Notes under the pieces: model-generated | What the model saw: only the letters and a program-made list of their open reading frames with translations | Database searches by the model: none | What the model was told of the DNA's origin: nothing | Program-made: the position numbers and the translations under genes | Part shown: one piece after another, positions 24,669-36,360 of the stretch | Layout: each line of letters opens with the position of its first letter | Numbering within the stretch: the first letter of the stretch is position 1 | Origin: Cladorhizidae sp. MBARI D1340-BT2 | Lineage: Eukaryota > Porifera > Demospongiae > Poecilosclerida > Cladorhizidae | Direction of reading: 5' to 3' | Length of the DNA: 64,000 nt | NCBI GenBank assembly: GCA_028752905.1 | Contig: JAQNBH010000012.1 | Span: forward strand, 21,231,545-21,295,544

Positions 24669-26276
24669 ATGGAGCAGCACACAATTGAAGGGGAGGAGAT
24701 ATCGTGTAAGGGCGGAGTTGCCTCCCAAGGCGGGATTACTCGTACACTACTGGGACTCGGAACTGAGGTGTCAATAATTGGCAACAACATTGAAGGTGCC
24801 TTAGCTGGAGGACTAAATGGAGTTGCGACTTCTACTACTGACAGCCAAGTTCCTCAAATCATCCCCCTCAGCTTCAATGGTAATGTTATAGCCTTACACA
24901 TCAATCCTCTTACTTCCCAGGCGCAGATCGTTCATGTTGCCACCCCTGATAGCTCCTGTGATATAATGGGAGGAGCAGAAGGAAGTGAGGGAGAAGGAAG
25001 TCAAGATGAGAGTGTGATTGAGCAAGAGTGTGGGTCAAGTCGAGATTCAGCAAACATTTCTGGACACAGTGCTGCAGAACATGGGGGAGAAGAAATCGTT
25101 GGTAGTGGGACAATAATACTCCCTAGCAATGATCCGCAGATATCTGAAGAAGTGGTCGTTACACAGCAAGCTTCTGAGGGCTCGAATCTGACCAGCCCAT
25201 CTAACAGCCTGCCTCAGTTCCAGATCCAGTTGGGGAGTGGCAATATTCCCATTGTTCTTCCAAGTGGTCAGGGAGGAAGTGGTACAGGGTTACCTCTACC
25301 TATCAACCTTGCGTCTCTCGCTAGCCTCATCGGAGGGAACCTCCCGCTCACTTTAATCACCCAGCAAATGAATGACGAAAGTGGTGAAGACAAGGATAAA
25401 TCCAGCGAAGAAGGCACATCTTCCAGCTTAGCCCAAATTCAAAGCATACCTATTCCTCTAAACATTGTGGCACTACAGAATCTGCTGGGGATGAACCAAG
25501 TTCGAATCCAAAACTCGCCCAGTAGTAGTCCCACTGGGCAAATGGTGTCTATGAACGGGCAGATTCCGTTTGTCTTCACTCCTCCCAATACTCGCCAGAC
25601 AACCAAACGATCGAATTGTGTCTGTCCGAACTGCACCGAGATACAGAAAACTGGAGAGAGGCCAAAACGTCGCACACACATCTGTCACTATCCAAATTGT
25701 GGAAAAGTATATGGAAAAACATCACATCTGAAGGCTCACCTTCGCACTCACACTGGAGAGAAGCCATATGCCTGCAACTGGCCCCTATGTGAACGCAAGT
25801 TTACACGCTCAGATGAGCTTCATCGACACCTTAAGACACACACGGGGGAGAAGAATTTTCAGTGTAAGCATTGCGAGAAACGCTTCATGAGGAGCGATCA
25901 CCTCTCCAAGCACATGAAGATTCACTTGAAAGAGCGTTCATCGCCACGTAAGGTTTTGGATGAACTCGGAGTTTCCACCACTGGCATTGCAGAACCCAGT
26001 GAGCTGATGCCTGCCGAAACCATCACCACTGTTCAGATTTCAACTCCTGATGATATGCAAGGTGGGGTCGATATCATTATGAACACTTCTTCCGGACATA
26101 CCATGATTATGCCTCCTGCGCCTGAGGATATTGAAAGCACGGCTGCAACTTCCTCAGAAGATGTCGAGATGATGGCAGGTCAGCCAAATGAGGAAGTGCA
26201 AGGAATTCTTAACGAGCTTGACTCACGAGCTGAAGTGGTGGAGGTTGTGCTACAGACGGCTCAGCCTGTCCAGTAA
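24669..26276 (+). CDS. Sp-family (Sp1-like) zinc-finger transcription factor, gene 1
   Basis: A 535-residue nuclear DNA-binding regulator of GC/GT-boxes. A Buttonhead box CVCPNC (Cys317, 319, 322) precedes three C2H2 fingers: C339/C344/H357/H361, C369/C374/H387/H391 and C399/C402/H415/H419, joined by HTGEKP- and HTGEKN-type linkers. The recognition helices KTSHLKA, RSDELHR and RSDHLSK carry the residues by which vertebrate Sp1 reads GGGGCGGGG-type sites. The first 315 residues are Ser/Thr/Gly/Gln-rich with hydrophobic patches ([28 protein letters not shown]), typical of an activation region. About 115 residues follow the fingers, longer than in most Sp proteins, and are acidic. The Buttonhead box places it with Sp rather than KLF proteins; the Sp1-4 versus Sp5-9 group is not decided. 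A perfect donor GTAAGT (26273-26278) overlaps the stop codon. Confidence 0.95.
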   Translation: MEQHTIEGEEISCKGGVASQGGITRTLLGLGTEVSIIGNNIEGALAGGLNGVATSTTDSQVPQIIPLSFNGNVIALHINPLTSQAQIVHVATPDSSCDIMGGAEGSEGEGSQDESVIEQECGSSRDSANISGHSAAEHGGEEIVGSGTIILPSNDPQISEEVVVTQQASEGSNLTSPSNSLPQFQIQLGSGNIPIVLPSGQGGSGTGLPLPINLASLASLIGGNLPLTLITQQMNDESGEDKDKSSEEGTSSSLAQIQSIPIPLNIVALQNLLGMNQVRIQNSPSSSPTGQMVSMNGQIPFVFTPPNTRQTTKRSNCVCPNCTEIQKTGERPKRRTHICHYPNCGKVYGKTSHLKAHLRTHTGEKPYACNWPLCERKFTRSDELHRHLKTHTGEKNFQCKHCEKRFMRSDHLSKHMKIHLKERSSPRKVLDELGVSTTGIAEPSELMPAETITTVQISTPDDMQGGVDIIMNTSSGHTMIMPPAPEDIESTAATSSEDVEMMAGQPNEEVQGILNELDSRAEVVEVVLQTAQPVQ

Positions 26277-26589
26277 GTACATAAGGAGCAACACAGAGAC
26301 AACAAGATTGAGAAAGTGAGAAAATCATATATTCATTTGGTGAGAAAGAAGAAGTGCACAACAAACTACTACATTCATGCAGACATTTGCATATATATTT
26401 TTTCAGCACACAGAATTCCCTCCCCTTATAATTACCCACCTTTTTGGTGGATTTGGACATGTGACTGCTGATGATCTTATGTTTAATTCTACACTTTATT
26501 TGCCCACTCCTATTGTTTTGTGCACTCTTGTTCTGGTATGATGACTGGTTTTTGATGGGCTTCAATTAGACATTTCTCTAAATAAGCAT

Positions 26590-26632
26590 TATATTGCGCA
26601 TGCTTTGAAAAACGTATAGTGCGCATGCGTTT
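26590..26632 (+). promoter_or_regulatory. NRF-1-like palindromes upstream of Sp-family gene 2
   Basis: TTGCGCATGC (26594-26603) and TGCGCATGCGT (26620-26630) match the NRF-1 consensus TGCGCATGCGCA and lie about 90-120 bp before the first coding ATG (26717). The same motif type is in the promoter of gene 1. The whole intergenic gap is only 440 bp, so gene 2 probably starts here. Confidence 0.6.
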
Positions 26633-26716
26633 ATAATAACCATTTTTTTCAAACCGTATTATAAAAAAAAAATCTACTGAAATGTCAATTATTATTTGCG
26701 CTGAAGGAAAGTTCGG

Positions 26717-26758
26717 ATGTTCGTAATGACTAGAGCGGTGTTGAGAGAGCGAGAACCT
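26717..26758 (+). CDS. Probable first coding exon of Sp-family gene 2
   Basis: A 14-codon exon starting at ATG 26717 (first in-frame Met after a TGA at 26702) and ending in CCT before a consensus GTAAGT donor. Joined in phase 0 to 26910 it keeps the frame through an Arg-rich stretch (RRRRYR) to the Met at 26952. The 151-bp intron ends in a T-rich tract and TTGTAG. It is inferred from splice signals and frame alone. Confidence 0.6.
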
Positions 26759-29662
26759 GTAAGTTTACTGTCGTTAGTTCCTTAGGGCAACCATAAGCTA
26801 GATAAAAATACTGAAAAACGGGTGAATGTGTAGTATCGTTTGCTGTAATAACACAGTGGTCAAAGTGGTTTCTAAGATATAAATTGCAGAACAATTTTTT
26901 GTCTTGTAGCGTCGCAGGAGACGGTATCGGATTAGCCATGCAAGAAGTGGCATGAACCGGACCGTTGCAGAAAACATCAATGGTTCTCGTTTGCACCATG
27001 AGACTATCATAGAAGGAAGTTCCCAGCAAGTTAAAGATCGGGTAGCTGACCTACCAGTCGATGCTTTGACACACATTCCCGCAAATCTGACGTCTGCTCC
27101 TACGTCGACACTGCAGTCTTTCCTTCACACAGACACTTCGTCCTCTACCTCCGGAATTTATATCTATCCTACCCCGTCGCCTAGCACTAGCTCAGTTGCG
27201 AGCGCTGACAAATCCACTGGCGCTGTGACCAGCAGCAACAGTGACGGTTCCGTGGAATTTGTACACGATTCCCATCTCCCACTCAAGCACCCTCCACCAC
27301 TGATAAATTCCGAAGATGCATACTGCATTCAACAAGAGCCAGAATTAGAACCAAACCATCTGTCTCTTGAGACAACCTCCAAACTCTGCCATGTTGGTCC
27401 CTCTGTTCCATCCCCACCCCAGCTTATTCCAGTTTCTTTCTCTGCGGCAGATGAAAGCTCAAACTCTTCCACTTATGTTAACCCCAAGACCGAGCCCATG
27501 GTGCCAGATATAGAGGCCAAAGGGACACAACAAGCGTGGCACCATGCCGAGAATCGGGCACATGTCTTGAGCTTAGCTGCAGTGGGTAAGAGTGTCATCA
27601 GCATCACGGTCCAACCACCATCAGATTTGCCGTGGCCCCTTCCCTCCTGTCCAACTGGTCCCGGGTTTTACCACATTCAGCCTCCTGGAGGACCGGAAGG
27701 ATTACCAGTTAGCATGGGGTTCCAACCGCTGTCTCCCATCTCACCCGCTCAGATGTCAGGAATCCCTGGTTAGTCTGGTTAGTCTGTATGTACATCAAAA
27801 AAAATTTTTAAGTTGGCCTGCGTGCAAAAAAAAAGTACATACATATATAGGCATAATATTTGAGATGCACAATAGTTGGGTTGGGTTTACATAGAATCCA
27901 ATGGAATCGTTTTTCACAACCAGCAACTACTAGGCCATAATTGATTTGTGTTGCAAATTTGTTCATCACGTTGAGTAACATTATATGCTAATTGGCCATC
28001 TGGATTAATTCAGGTGTAAATTTGAGAGCTAAGCATTATCAATAAGGTCTGGTCGGCATGGCACAATCAATCTTCACCATTCACTGAATATCTTGTAAAA
28101 TGCTGCTCAAAGAGGTTTTTTTAGTCGAAAATGTTGCTAGATTATTTTGTTTGCATTTGTGTACAGCATGATTCTTGTGACTGTTCTGAAAGTGGTGTTA
28201 ATTGTCAAGAGATTGTCTCCCAGAGTGTGAAGAGAACTTATGTCCTCAGTAATCACGTTATGGGACACCAAAATAAACTTCTTTGAATGGTACCCATTCA
28301 CGTATTAGGTCAATGGCCTCTCTCAAGTTCACAGTGTCAATGAAGACCCTGGTAGTTTTACTCCCCAAACAATAGCACTTCACTAGATATAGGTTCTTGT
28401 AAAATCCAATTCCTTTTGATCAGATCCATTTGATTTACTTTTTTTGTCTTGTCTTGTTTTGAAATATGACAGCTGCGGAGGCCGGGACACAGCTCGTGCA
28501 CCTTCAGCAACCGCACTGGCAGGCCACCAGCACCACTGGTGGGAGTGGTTCATCAGGCATCGTCCAGACTGCCTCCAACACTTTCATCATAGACGGCGTT
28601 CCTAACGAGCCCAAGCGAGTGAAGAGAGTCGCTTGCACGTGCCCCAACTGCGTCATGGGGATGAACGCTCGTGCCATCAACCCAGATGGTACTCCAAAGA
28701 AGAAGCGGCACATTTGCCACTACCATGGCTGCACTAAAGTCTATGGGAAAACCTCTCACTTGCGTGCGCACCTTCGGTGGCACACTGGGGAGAGACCTTT
28801 TTTTTGCAGGTGGCCGTTTTGCGGAAAGCGCTTCACCAGATCGGACGAGTTGCAGAGGCACAATAGGACACACACTGGAGAGAAGAAGTTTAAGTGCAAG
28901 ACTTGTGGCAAGAAGTTCATGCGGAGTGATCATCTCAACAAGCACACCAAGATCCATCAAAAGCCCACCACCGAGGAAGGAGAGGGAAGAGGAAACGACC
29001 AAGTGGAAATGGAAGCGAGAGACACGAGGACAAATCCCGATTCCCCGGATTCCCTCTCCTCCGCGAGTGACCTGGCCATGACTGCAGCAGACGCGACGGA
29101 AGTAGATCTTGAGCCGGAATTGGGCCTGAAGGATGAGTCGTGTTCGCAGGATGAAATGGGGTTCAAGCAATTGCTAGACTGTGCTGCAATGGACGAGAAG
29201 TTGCAATATTTGAACTTGAATCGGTTTCCTTTTCCCTCGTCCTCCTCCTCTTCTTCCTTCCTTCCCTCCTCCTCCATACCTTCTTCGAGCTCTGCAAAAC
29301 TTTCCCACCTTCCCCATGCTCCACAAACCCTCTCTCACTTGGACCTTCCGGTGTCCTGCGACAGTGTCATTCACCAGCACAATGGTCTTGTCCCAATAGA
29401 CATGCAGCCAGATGGATTGCCAACAGATCAGATTATCACTAGCCAGTTTCCTCCGAGAAGCTTGATGGCACCTCCGGGTCCAGCATTTCTACCACCTGGA
29501 TACGTTGTCCAACAGTTCACAGCCACTAACCTGGGTTGCACTAGTGAGTTGGGACATCCTTTACCAGATCACATGGCATACACTGGCATTATCTCTCCTA
29601 CGCTGCAAATTGCTAATGCCCCAGCCAATATCCTGATTCCTATCACTACAACTGACAATTAG
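26717..29662 (+). CDS. Sp-family zinc-finger transcription factor, gene 2 (three coding exons)
   Basis: Model: exons 26717-26758, 26910-27768 and 28473-29662, 696 residues. All junctions are GT-AG: GTAAGT/TTGTAG (phase 0) and GTTAGT/GACAG (phase 1, G+CT giving Ala). The Buttonhead box CTCPNC (about residues 355-360) is followed by three C2H2 fingers (about 382-462) with helices KTSHLRA, RSDELQR, RSDHLNK and HTGERP/HTGEKK linkers, so it should bind the same GC/GT-boxes as gene 1. The N-terminal 350 residues are Ser/Pro/Thr-rich; the C-terminal tail is acidic, then Ser-rich, then Pro-rich. Tandem order with gene 1 suggests an old duplication: fingers are alike and the remainder is not. If exon 1 is not used, translation starts at 26952 and gives 668 residues, with a 5-codon upstream frame whose TGA overlaps that ATG. 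Confidence 0.93.
27769..28472 (+). other. Intron 2 of Sp-family gene 2
   Basis: 704 bp, GTTAGT donor and a T-rich acceptor TTTGAAATATGACAG. Without splicing the frame would stop at TAG 27771, three bases into the intron. AT-rich, no repeat array. Confidence 0.85.
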
Positions 29663-29711
29663 AAATGTCATTTGGCAGACTCCCACCCCCTTCATTATTT
29701 CATTGGGCTCT

Positions 29712-29880
29712 TAGCCTAACTTGATCACCCCAGCCAAAGTTACACCCCACCTTCCCCACTCTTGTAATTATACCCCTACTCCCCTTCATTGGAGGAATTA
29801 ATCTGCCCTTCATTTGAGGAATTCCCTACTCCCCTTCATTGGAGGAATTAATCTGCCCTTCATTGGAGGAATTAAACTTG
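29712..29880. repeat. Short tandem duplication in the 3' UTR of gene 2
   Basis: Two to three copies of CCCTACTCCCCTTCATTGGA followed by GGAATTAATCTGCCC. Confidence 0.7.
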
Positions 29881-29920
29881 GTAGAATCTTGTATACCGAA
29901 CCTGTTTTGCAAATAATTTT

Positions 29921-29926
29921 TTTATT
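29921..29926 (-). terminator. AATAAA polyadenylation signal of OLA1 (minus strand)
   Basis: TTTATT on plus reads AATAAA on minus, about 295 nt beyond the OLA1 stop. It lies inside the 3' UTR of Sp gene 2. Confidence 0.5.
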
Positions 29927-30060
29927 TTATATATATTTCACTTATACCTATTCAATTATGTTGTTTATCACATTCCATCATAATCTGTGCACAGTGATTC
30001 ATTCAATCCCTTCACCAATATATATCAGAATCTGAACTGATTTATCTTCTATGTTACAAT

Positions 30061-30066
30061 AATAAA
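30061..30066 (+). terminator. AATAAA polyadenylation signal of Sp-family gene 2
   Basis: The first canonical AATAAA downstream of the stop at 29662, giving a 3' UTR of about 420 nt. Confidence 0.6.
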
Positions 30067-30220
30067 CATGGCTGCAATTCCAAGAAACAAAATCTCATTT
30101 TTACTCATGACAACTATTGGGGCCATTAATCAAATGCAGCTCTCCTCTTTGCATTCCAGTAGCAAATTACTACAGGGCATAAGGAGATGTATACATGTAG
30201 GTGCAGGGAGGTTAATGAGG

Positions 30221-30328
30221 TTATTTCTTTTTCGCTGTTAAGCCTGCACCAGCGTTGAATTTGAAGAAGATGATGTCTCCATCCTCCACGACATAGTTCC
30301 TTCCCTGCTGCCTGTACCTGCCTGCACT
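30221..30328 (-). CDS. OLA1: OLA1 (Obg-like ATPase 1), last coding exon
   Basis: This is the terminal exon of a cytosolic YchF-subfamily P-loop protein that prefers ATP to GTP and works in translation and stress control. On minus it encodes 35 residues and a stop: [18 protein letters not shown], then IIFFKFN and a KKK terminus, closely matching the conserved OLA1/YchF C-terminus of the TGS domain. The acceptor is CTTGCAG at 30329-30335. The end of the protein ([11 protein letters not shown]) differs from the vertebrate NTPQQPKKK by two extra residues. The next exon upstream lies 16.5 kb away at 46828. Identification rests on the exact residue pattern and on the way all five exons join in frame. 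Confidence 0.93.
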   Translation of the reverse strand, partial: SAGRYRQQGRNYVVEDGDIIFFKFNAGAGLTAKKK

Positions 30329-31336
30329 CTGCAAGTGAGAGGATATAATCAAGAAAAAATTGATAATTAGTTGGGTGACAAAAAGTTAATTAATAATTAG
30401 TTAGGTGACAGACAACCTTATAATGGTGACAATAATTGGTCCATGGATAATAATTAAAGTTGATGATTACTAGTTATGTGGCATAATTAACATGCACAGT
30501 CAATCCGATAGAAGTAACTGACCACTGCAAAACGGTTTTCCTTCTTACATACTCTGTAAGTTCATGAACATTATTTACCTGGTGATAATTGTTGGTAATT
30601 GAGATGTTTTTATTGAGGATCATGCAAATTTTCCATCTATGTGGTGTGTGGATCTATGTGGTGTGTGGATGGCAGCAGTGAATGCCAAATAATTGTAATT
30701 ACTTTAATAAAACAAATCAATTTTGTGGTTTTATATAGACCAGGCAACTTGTTAATTAACTCGTTGTTTGGCACATCAGAACAAACCAGGAGCCACAAGG
30801 TAAATTTTTGCTGTAACCCAAGAAGTTGCTATCACAAACCACACCCCTTGTTGTTGGCATCATTCAATTGATGACCATTACATAGAGGGAGCCTAGGTGT
30901 TTATAGAGACGACATAATGTGTGTGCGTTTGTGGTTGGCAACAATGTCAGAAAGAAGAAGTGTGACGGTGGCTGTATATAGGAGAGACCTCTACACAACA
31001 AACATGGCTGTGTGTTGGTCGAGCAAAACAAGAGCTGTGAGTCAGCACTTGCACCACTGTGCTGGCATGGAATTAGCATGTCCTCTGGTGGTCCTTTGAC
31101 AACAGTCCCCAAAGAGCTGATAAAGCCGTCTTGATAATAAGTAATTGATTGGCGTGTGTAGGTTCAAAAACAGGTACCACTGTGATCCATAATTATAGTA
31201 GACAAAAGTTTTACACCTGATTGGGAGGCTGAACAACATGAGGAATTCACTTGGTTATCGAGGTGAAATGATTGTGGTTATTTTGTGGACAATGAATAGT
31301 AAATGTTCTTTAAGTTATCTTCAACTCAAACCCAAA
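30329..31336. other. Unannotated intronic sequence
   Basis: AT-rich, no arrays, no coding similarity seen. Confidence 0.5.
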
Positions 31337-31660
31337 CCTAGGCCTACAATAATAATAATTAGTATAATGATAATAATATAATAATGATAATAACACAATA
31401 ATAACAGTACTAATAAATAATAAGCTAAAAATTATAGCAATAATAATACTTGGTAACAATAGCTAACAACAATAATAAAATAACTGATAACAGGAATACA
31501 ATAATAACCAAATTAACATAAATAAATCAATAAAAAATAACATTAATAATAACATTACAATAACATTAACCATACAATAACATTAATAACAACATTAATA
31601 ACAATATAGCAATAACAATACTAGTAATAACAATACTAGTAATAACAATAAAGAAACTTT
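31337..31660. repeat. AAT/AAC microsatellite
   Basis: Interrupted AATAAT/AACAAT repeats with AACATTAATAACA blocks. Confidence 0.85.
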
Positions 31661-31759
31661 TGAATTGTGAAAGTGGAACCATAGAAGTTTGTATTAAAAA
31701 AATGTATCCGTCCGTATGTTGAGCTGAAGAACTGAAGAACTTTACCGGGTAATAATACA

Positions 31760-32137
31760 GTCATCAGAATCTCATTATTCCTGATGCTCTAGCCTTCATC
31801 AGGATCTGATGCTCCAGCCTTCATCAGGATCTGATGCTCTAGCCTTCATCAGGATCTGATGCTCTAGCCTTCATCAGGATCTGATGCTCTAGCATTCATC
31901 AGGATCTGATGCTCTACAGTAATGTGCGCTCCGTTGTTTCTGAGGGTTTAAGAAAAGCAGGTGAAAAGTATTTTCCTTTTGTTTTATGCCTTTTTTAATT
32001 TATAGTTATATTAAATTCTAGCCTTCATCGGGATCTCGTTATTGCTGATTCTCTAACTTTCATCAGAATCTCATAATTCCTGATGCTCTAGCTTTCATCA
32101 GGATCTGATGCTCTAGCCTTCATCAGGATCTGAAGCT
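31760..32137. repeat. Family A copy expanded as a minisatellite
   Basis: Nine or so copies of GATGCTCTAGCCTTCATCAG with an AGGATCT spacer instead of the usual GGAATAAT. An unrelated 100-bp stretch (31915-32015) splits the array. No intact terminal inverted repeats are visible. 32138-33784 is unannotated, with a 9-base G run near 32955. Confidence 0.75.
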
Positions 32138-33784
32138 CCTTTTCACTTCCCAACGTCCATGTCCTCCTTCACTTCCCAACGTCCAGGTCCTCCTTTCTGT
32201 GTCTGTGTTTGTGGTTAACTCCACATCACTCCATTAAGACACCCGGGGAGTCATTTTGCCTCTCCCTCTCCTCCAGGAGGGGTGTGTAAAAAGATGTCAC
32301 TCTGAATTATAAGCGATTATGACTCCGCCTACTTTGGATATGCATGGTTCGTGTTTTGTGCTGACTCCGCAAAAACCAAACGATGCAGTCCACTGATATC
32401 TGTCGGCTTTACCAAAGTTTATATGACACTAGCCACAGGTGTCAGACAGCGGCAGATTTAGCCTCACAAAGTGCAGGGTGCATGCACACTACAAACATGT
32501 TCTAGTTAGCTAATGATAGGGGCAGAGAGAGAGGTGTTTACTAAACCTCTATACCCTGCGCTACATTATCACGGTCAGAGTTACCGCGGCCATTCAATTG
32601 CCCTTAATTAAATAACTTATCTTACCATTTAAATTTAGATACAACCATTGGGCAGGCCTCACCTCCAATACTACAAGCCCCACCACCTAGACAAGTTTAG
32701 GTTATGTATATCTTTGGTAAGTGAAAGAGAAAGTCCCTCACTCCCTTCAACACCCTTGAAATAAACCATGTGGACTTAATCAGAATGGCTTTCAAAGAGG
32801 TTTGGAACCCACCCTCGACCTTTCCAGACCCTACACACATTGCCATGGCAACTGGCTTCTCTTGATGGCCACTCCCTTTAACATAATGCACAGGGCAAAA
32901 ACAGTAAATAAGATGCTTTCCTTGAGAGGTAGGTCTTTCCCAAGCAAGGGAGGGGGGGGGGGAGAGAGGGCGGTGCTACTTTAAGTTGAGGTTTGCAAAC
33001 TTGTAGAGGGAGTGTTCTATAGATACAGTTCGTCTCTTAGTAAGTTCAGCTGCCCTTACTGTGGATCCACTCATCTGATAATGGGGGCAATTCAACTAAC
33101 CACTTCAGAAACACCCCAGCTATCAGCTGCTACCCTTCATCAGCCAGCTAGGTGGTGAGATAACCAATCAAGGGGGGTGGGGCATACATTTACTCAGCTG
33201 CATTGACCTGTATTTTTGTATACAAGTGACTTCTACATTCTGCAAACTTCAAACTTTCCATTATCAGGGTAGGAACCAAGATTTTTTTTTATAGAGTGGC
33301 CCTGGGGGAGAGGGGGGAAGGAGACTCCAAGGGGATTTTTATTTTAAAAGCTCCCCCTCCTCCTACAAACATTATTATTTTTGGTGCATAAAATATTACA
33401 GGGTTTTAACTCTTGTCTCGAATACCAGTCTTTTCTGCGGCACTAGTGCGTGGGTTGGTCCAGTGTGTGGGGAGGGCAAGGTCTGGGAGAATGTTGAGGA
33501 TGATTTGGTCAGAGGTGTGTCGATATTTGGCTCTGCGAATACATCTGAACAGTGCCAAGATCAAGACGATCCACTTACAAAGGGGCCCGGGGGGGAATTG
33601 CTCCCACACTTGAGGTTCACAGTGTTGCATGCTTTAGCAATGCATCAGATCTTTCTTTTTTTGATCTTGGTGAACATCAATTGCATTACATAGTGTAGCA
33701 ATGCTTGAACAGAATCTAGTTCTATTCAAGCAACGACGTTTCATAGTGTGGACGATCAGCTGTTGATGAAACAGCAGTTTCCCT

Positions 33785-34225
33785 GGTAACCAGGATGTCT
33801 AAGCCAGCTATGTGTGTAGCACTAGTCCAGCACATAGCAATACCCTCCCTGTAAGCAGGATGTCTGAGCCAGCTATGTAGCACTAGTCCAGCACATAGCA
33901 ATGCCACAGCCTCCCTGGTAACCAGGATGTCTGAGACAGCTATGTAGCACTAGTCCAGCACATAGCAATGCCACAACCTCCCTGGTAACCAGGATGTCTG
34001 AGCCAGCTATGTACACTAGTCCAGCACATAGCAATACCACATCCTCCCTGGTAACCAGGATGTCTGAGCCAGCTATGTACACTAGTCCAGCACATAGCAA
34101 TACCACATCCTCCCTGGTAACCAGGATGTCTGAGCCAGCTATGTGTGTAGCACACATAGCAATACCACATCCTCCCTGGTAACCAGGATGTCTGAGCCAG
34201 CTGTGTGTAGCACTAGTCCAGCATT
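33785..34225. repeat. About 65-bp minisatellite, seven copies
   Basis: The unit contains GGTAACCAGGATGTCTGAGC, CAGCTATGTAGCACTAGTCC and AGCACATAGCAATACC. GGTAACC and ACTAGT are small palindromes in each unit. Confidence 0.92.
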
Positions 34226-34389
34226 GAACATTGGGATGCAAGTCAGTAGTGTCAAGTGTTTCAAACAGCCTCTCTCCTAGCTCCTAATTGGTTGGATTGG
34301 GACTAGGCCAAAAGCAAGGGTTAGCACTACATAGGATAACTCACTCCATGATCAATTTCACAGTTTCAATAATTATTATTTGGTTAGGC

Positions 34390-35210
34390 CAGGGCAGTAT
34401 CTAGGATGGGGCCAGGGCAGTAGCTTGTGTCAGGGCCAGGGCAGTAGCTAGGGTTAGGACCAGGTCAAGGTTTAGGACCAGGTCAAGGTTTAGGACCAGG
34501 TCAAGGTTTAGGACCAGGTCAGTAGCTAGGGTGGGGTCAAGGCAATAGCTTGTGTTAGAGCCAGGGCAGTAGCTAGGGTTAGGACCAGGTCAAGGGTTAG
34601 GACCAGGTCAAGGGTTAGGACCAGGTCAGTAGCTAGGATGGGGTCATGGCAATAGCTTGTGTTAGAGCCAGGGCAGTAGCTAGGGTTAGGACCAGGTCAA
34701 GGGTTAGGACCAGGTCAGTAGCTAGGATGGGGTCATGGCAATAGCTTGTGTTAGAGCCAGGGCAGTAGCTAGGGTTAGGACCAGGTCAAGGGTTAGGACC
34801 AGGTCAGTAGCTAGGATGGGGTCATGGCAATAGCTTGTGTTAGAGCCAGGGCAGTAGCTAGGGTTAGGACCAGGTCAAGGGTTAGGACCAGGTCAAGGGT
34901 TAGGACCAGGTCAGTAGCTAGGGTAGGGCCAAGGCAATAGCTTGTGTCAGGGCGAGGGCAGTAGCTAGGGTTAGGACCAGGTCAAGGGTTAGGACCAGGT
35001 CAGTAGCTAGGGTAGGGCCAAGGCAATAGCTTGTGTCAGGGCGAGGGCAGTAGCTAGGGTTAGGACCAGGTCAAGGGTCAGGACCAGGTCAGTAGCTAGG
35101 GTAGGGCCAAGGCAATAGCTTGTGTCAGGGCCAGGGCAGTAGCTAGGGTTAGGACCAGTCAAGGGTTAAGGCCAGGCCAGTGACTAGGGTTAGGACACGC
35201 TGGAGCTATG
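34390..35210. repeat. Composite minisatellite (AGGACCAGGTCAGTAGCTAG)
   Basis: Two sub-units alternate: GGTTAGGACCAGGTCAAG and GGCAATAGCTTGTGTCAGGG...GGGCAGTAGCTA. They form a higher-order unit of about 110-135 bp. GGGTTAGG occurs in each but is not a telomere array. 35211-35950 is unannotated. Confidence 0.9.
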
Positions 35211-35949
35211 GTAATGGCTAGAGCAGTGCAATTTAACAATGCTGATGGCACAGCCAGTCTGGTGGAGATGACACTCCACCAATTCCTAGTTGAACTGACA
35301 GACTGCCTCGTCTAAAGGGCGGGTAGAATTGCCAGTTCAGGGATAGCAAAGATTAGCAGATTACCAAGCTTGGGAGTTAAGAAGATCCACAAAACCAACA
35401 AGCAGTCCTCATCTACCTTTTAGCCAGAGGCATCAACCACACAAAAAATGCTCCATGTCAGCTTGGCCAGGAAACAAGGGTCAGTGTAAAATTAGGCAAT
35501 GAATCACGATATTAGGTAAAGGATCGTCACACATGCAGACCACATACACATTGCGGTCCATGTGTTTTGTAAACTGGATCAATGACTAAACCTCTGTTGA
35601 TGTAATATGATTTCTACGGCATGCTTCTATGCAGGGTGAGATTCAAGGTCATGGAGTGCATTCCCGTTGAGCTGGCAATGAAGTGCTGGGATCTTGGGAG
35701 GCATTTACACCATCACCATCATTTTTCTAATGCATGAAGTTTAGCCTCTGTGATATTAGCCTCTGTGATAAACCTTGCTATGCACATGAGCTAAAGAAAT
35801 CGAACATTAGACTTTATTAACTGTTGGTATCTTGTTGGCCCCCTAGAACAATAATGCCTTTACAGTGGCAAGCATGCAGCTGCTATTCTGCTTGACAGTT
35901 TTGGTGGTTGAAATGTTCGGGCAAGAGCAGGAAACAGAATTCCGCCTTT

Positions 35950-36200
35950 TTTAAATTATTTTCTCCCTGGAAGCCACACCCACCATGCACACCAAGCCAC
36001 AAAGCACCCTTAAGCCACACCCACCCACCACACTAGCACATCAAGCCACACCCATCATGTAATAACGAGCCTCGCCCATCATGTCATATCAAGCCACACC
36101 CATCATGTCAAATCAAGCCATCACCCATCATAATTCACATCCTCATAAAGCCACACTTATCGTCATGTGACATCCAGCCACGCCCATCATAATGTCACAA
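35950..36200. repeat. Degenerate AAGCCACACCCATCATGTCA repeat
   Basis: About ten diverged copies of a 20-26-bp unit. Confidence 0.75.
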
Positions 36201-36360
36201 AGGTGTGCATTACCAGTCTCTACGGAGTGCATGCCACTGAGCAATAGACTACAGACATTCCTAGTTCAAGTGTTGAGAAACCATGTGCCAAGTCAGCATG
36301 AAGGATGCGAGGTTAAACTTGTCTACAACCACTTGAAATACTTGTCCTGTTTAGCACAAT

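Noticed and set aside
28553..29170. 205-codon minus-strand ORF over the zinc-finger exon
   Set aside because: Antisense shadow of Sp gene 2 coding sequence.
34390..35210. Telomere-like GGGTTAGG motifs (also CCCTAGCCC at 2881-3560)
   Set aside because: The motif occurs once per long, different unit and is never tandem TTAGGG. Not an interstitial telomere.
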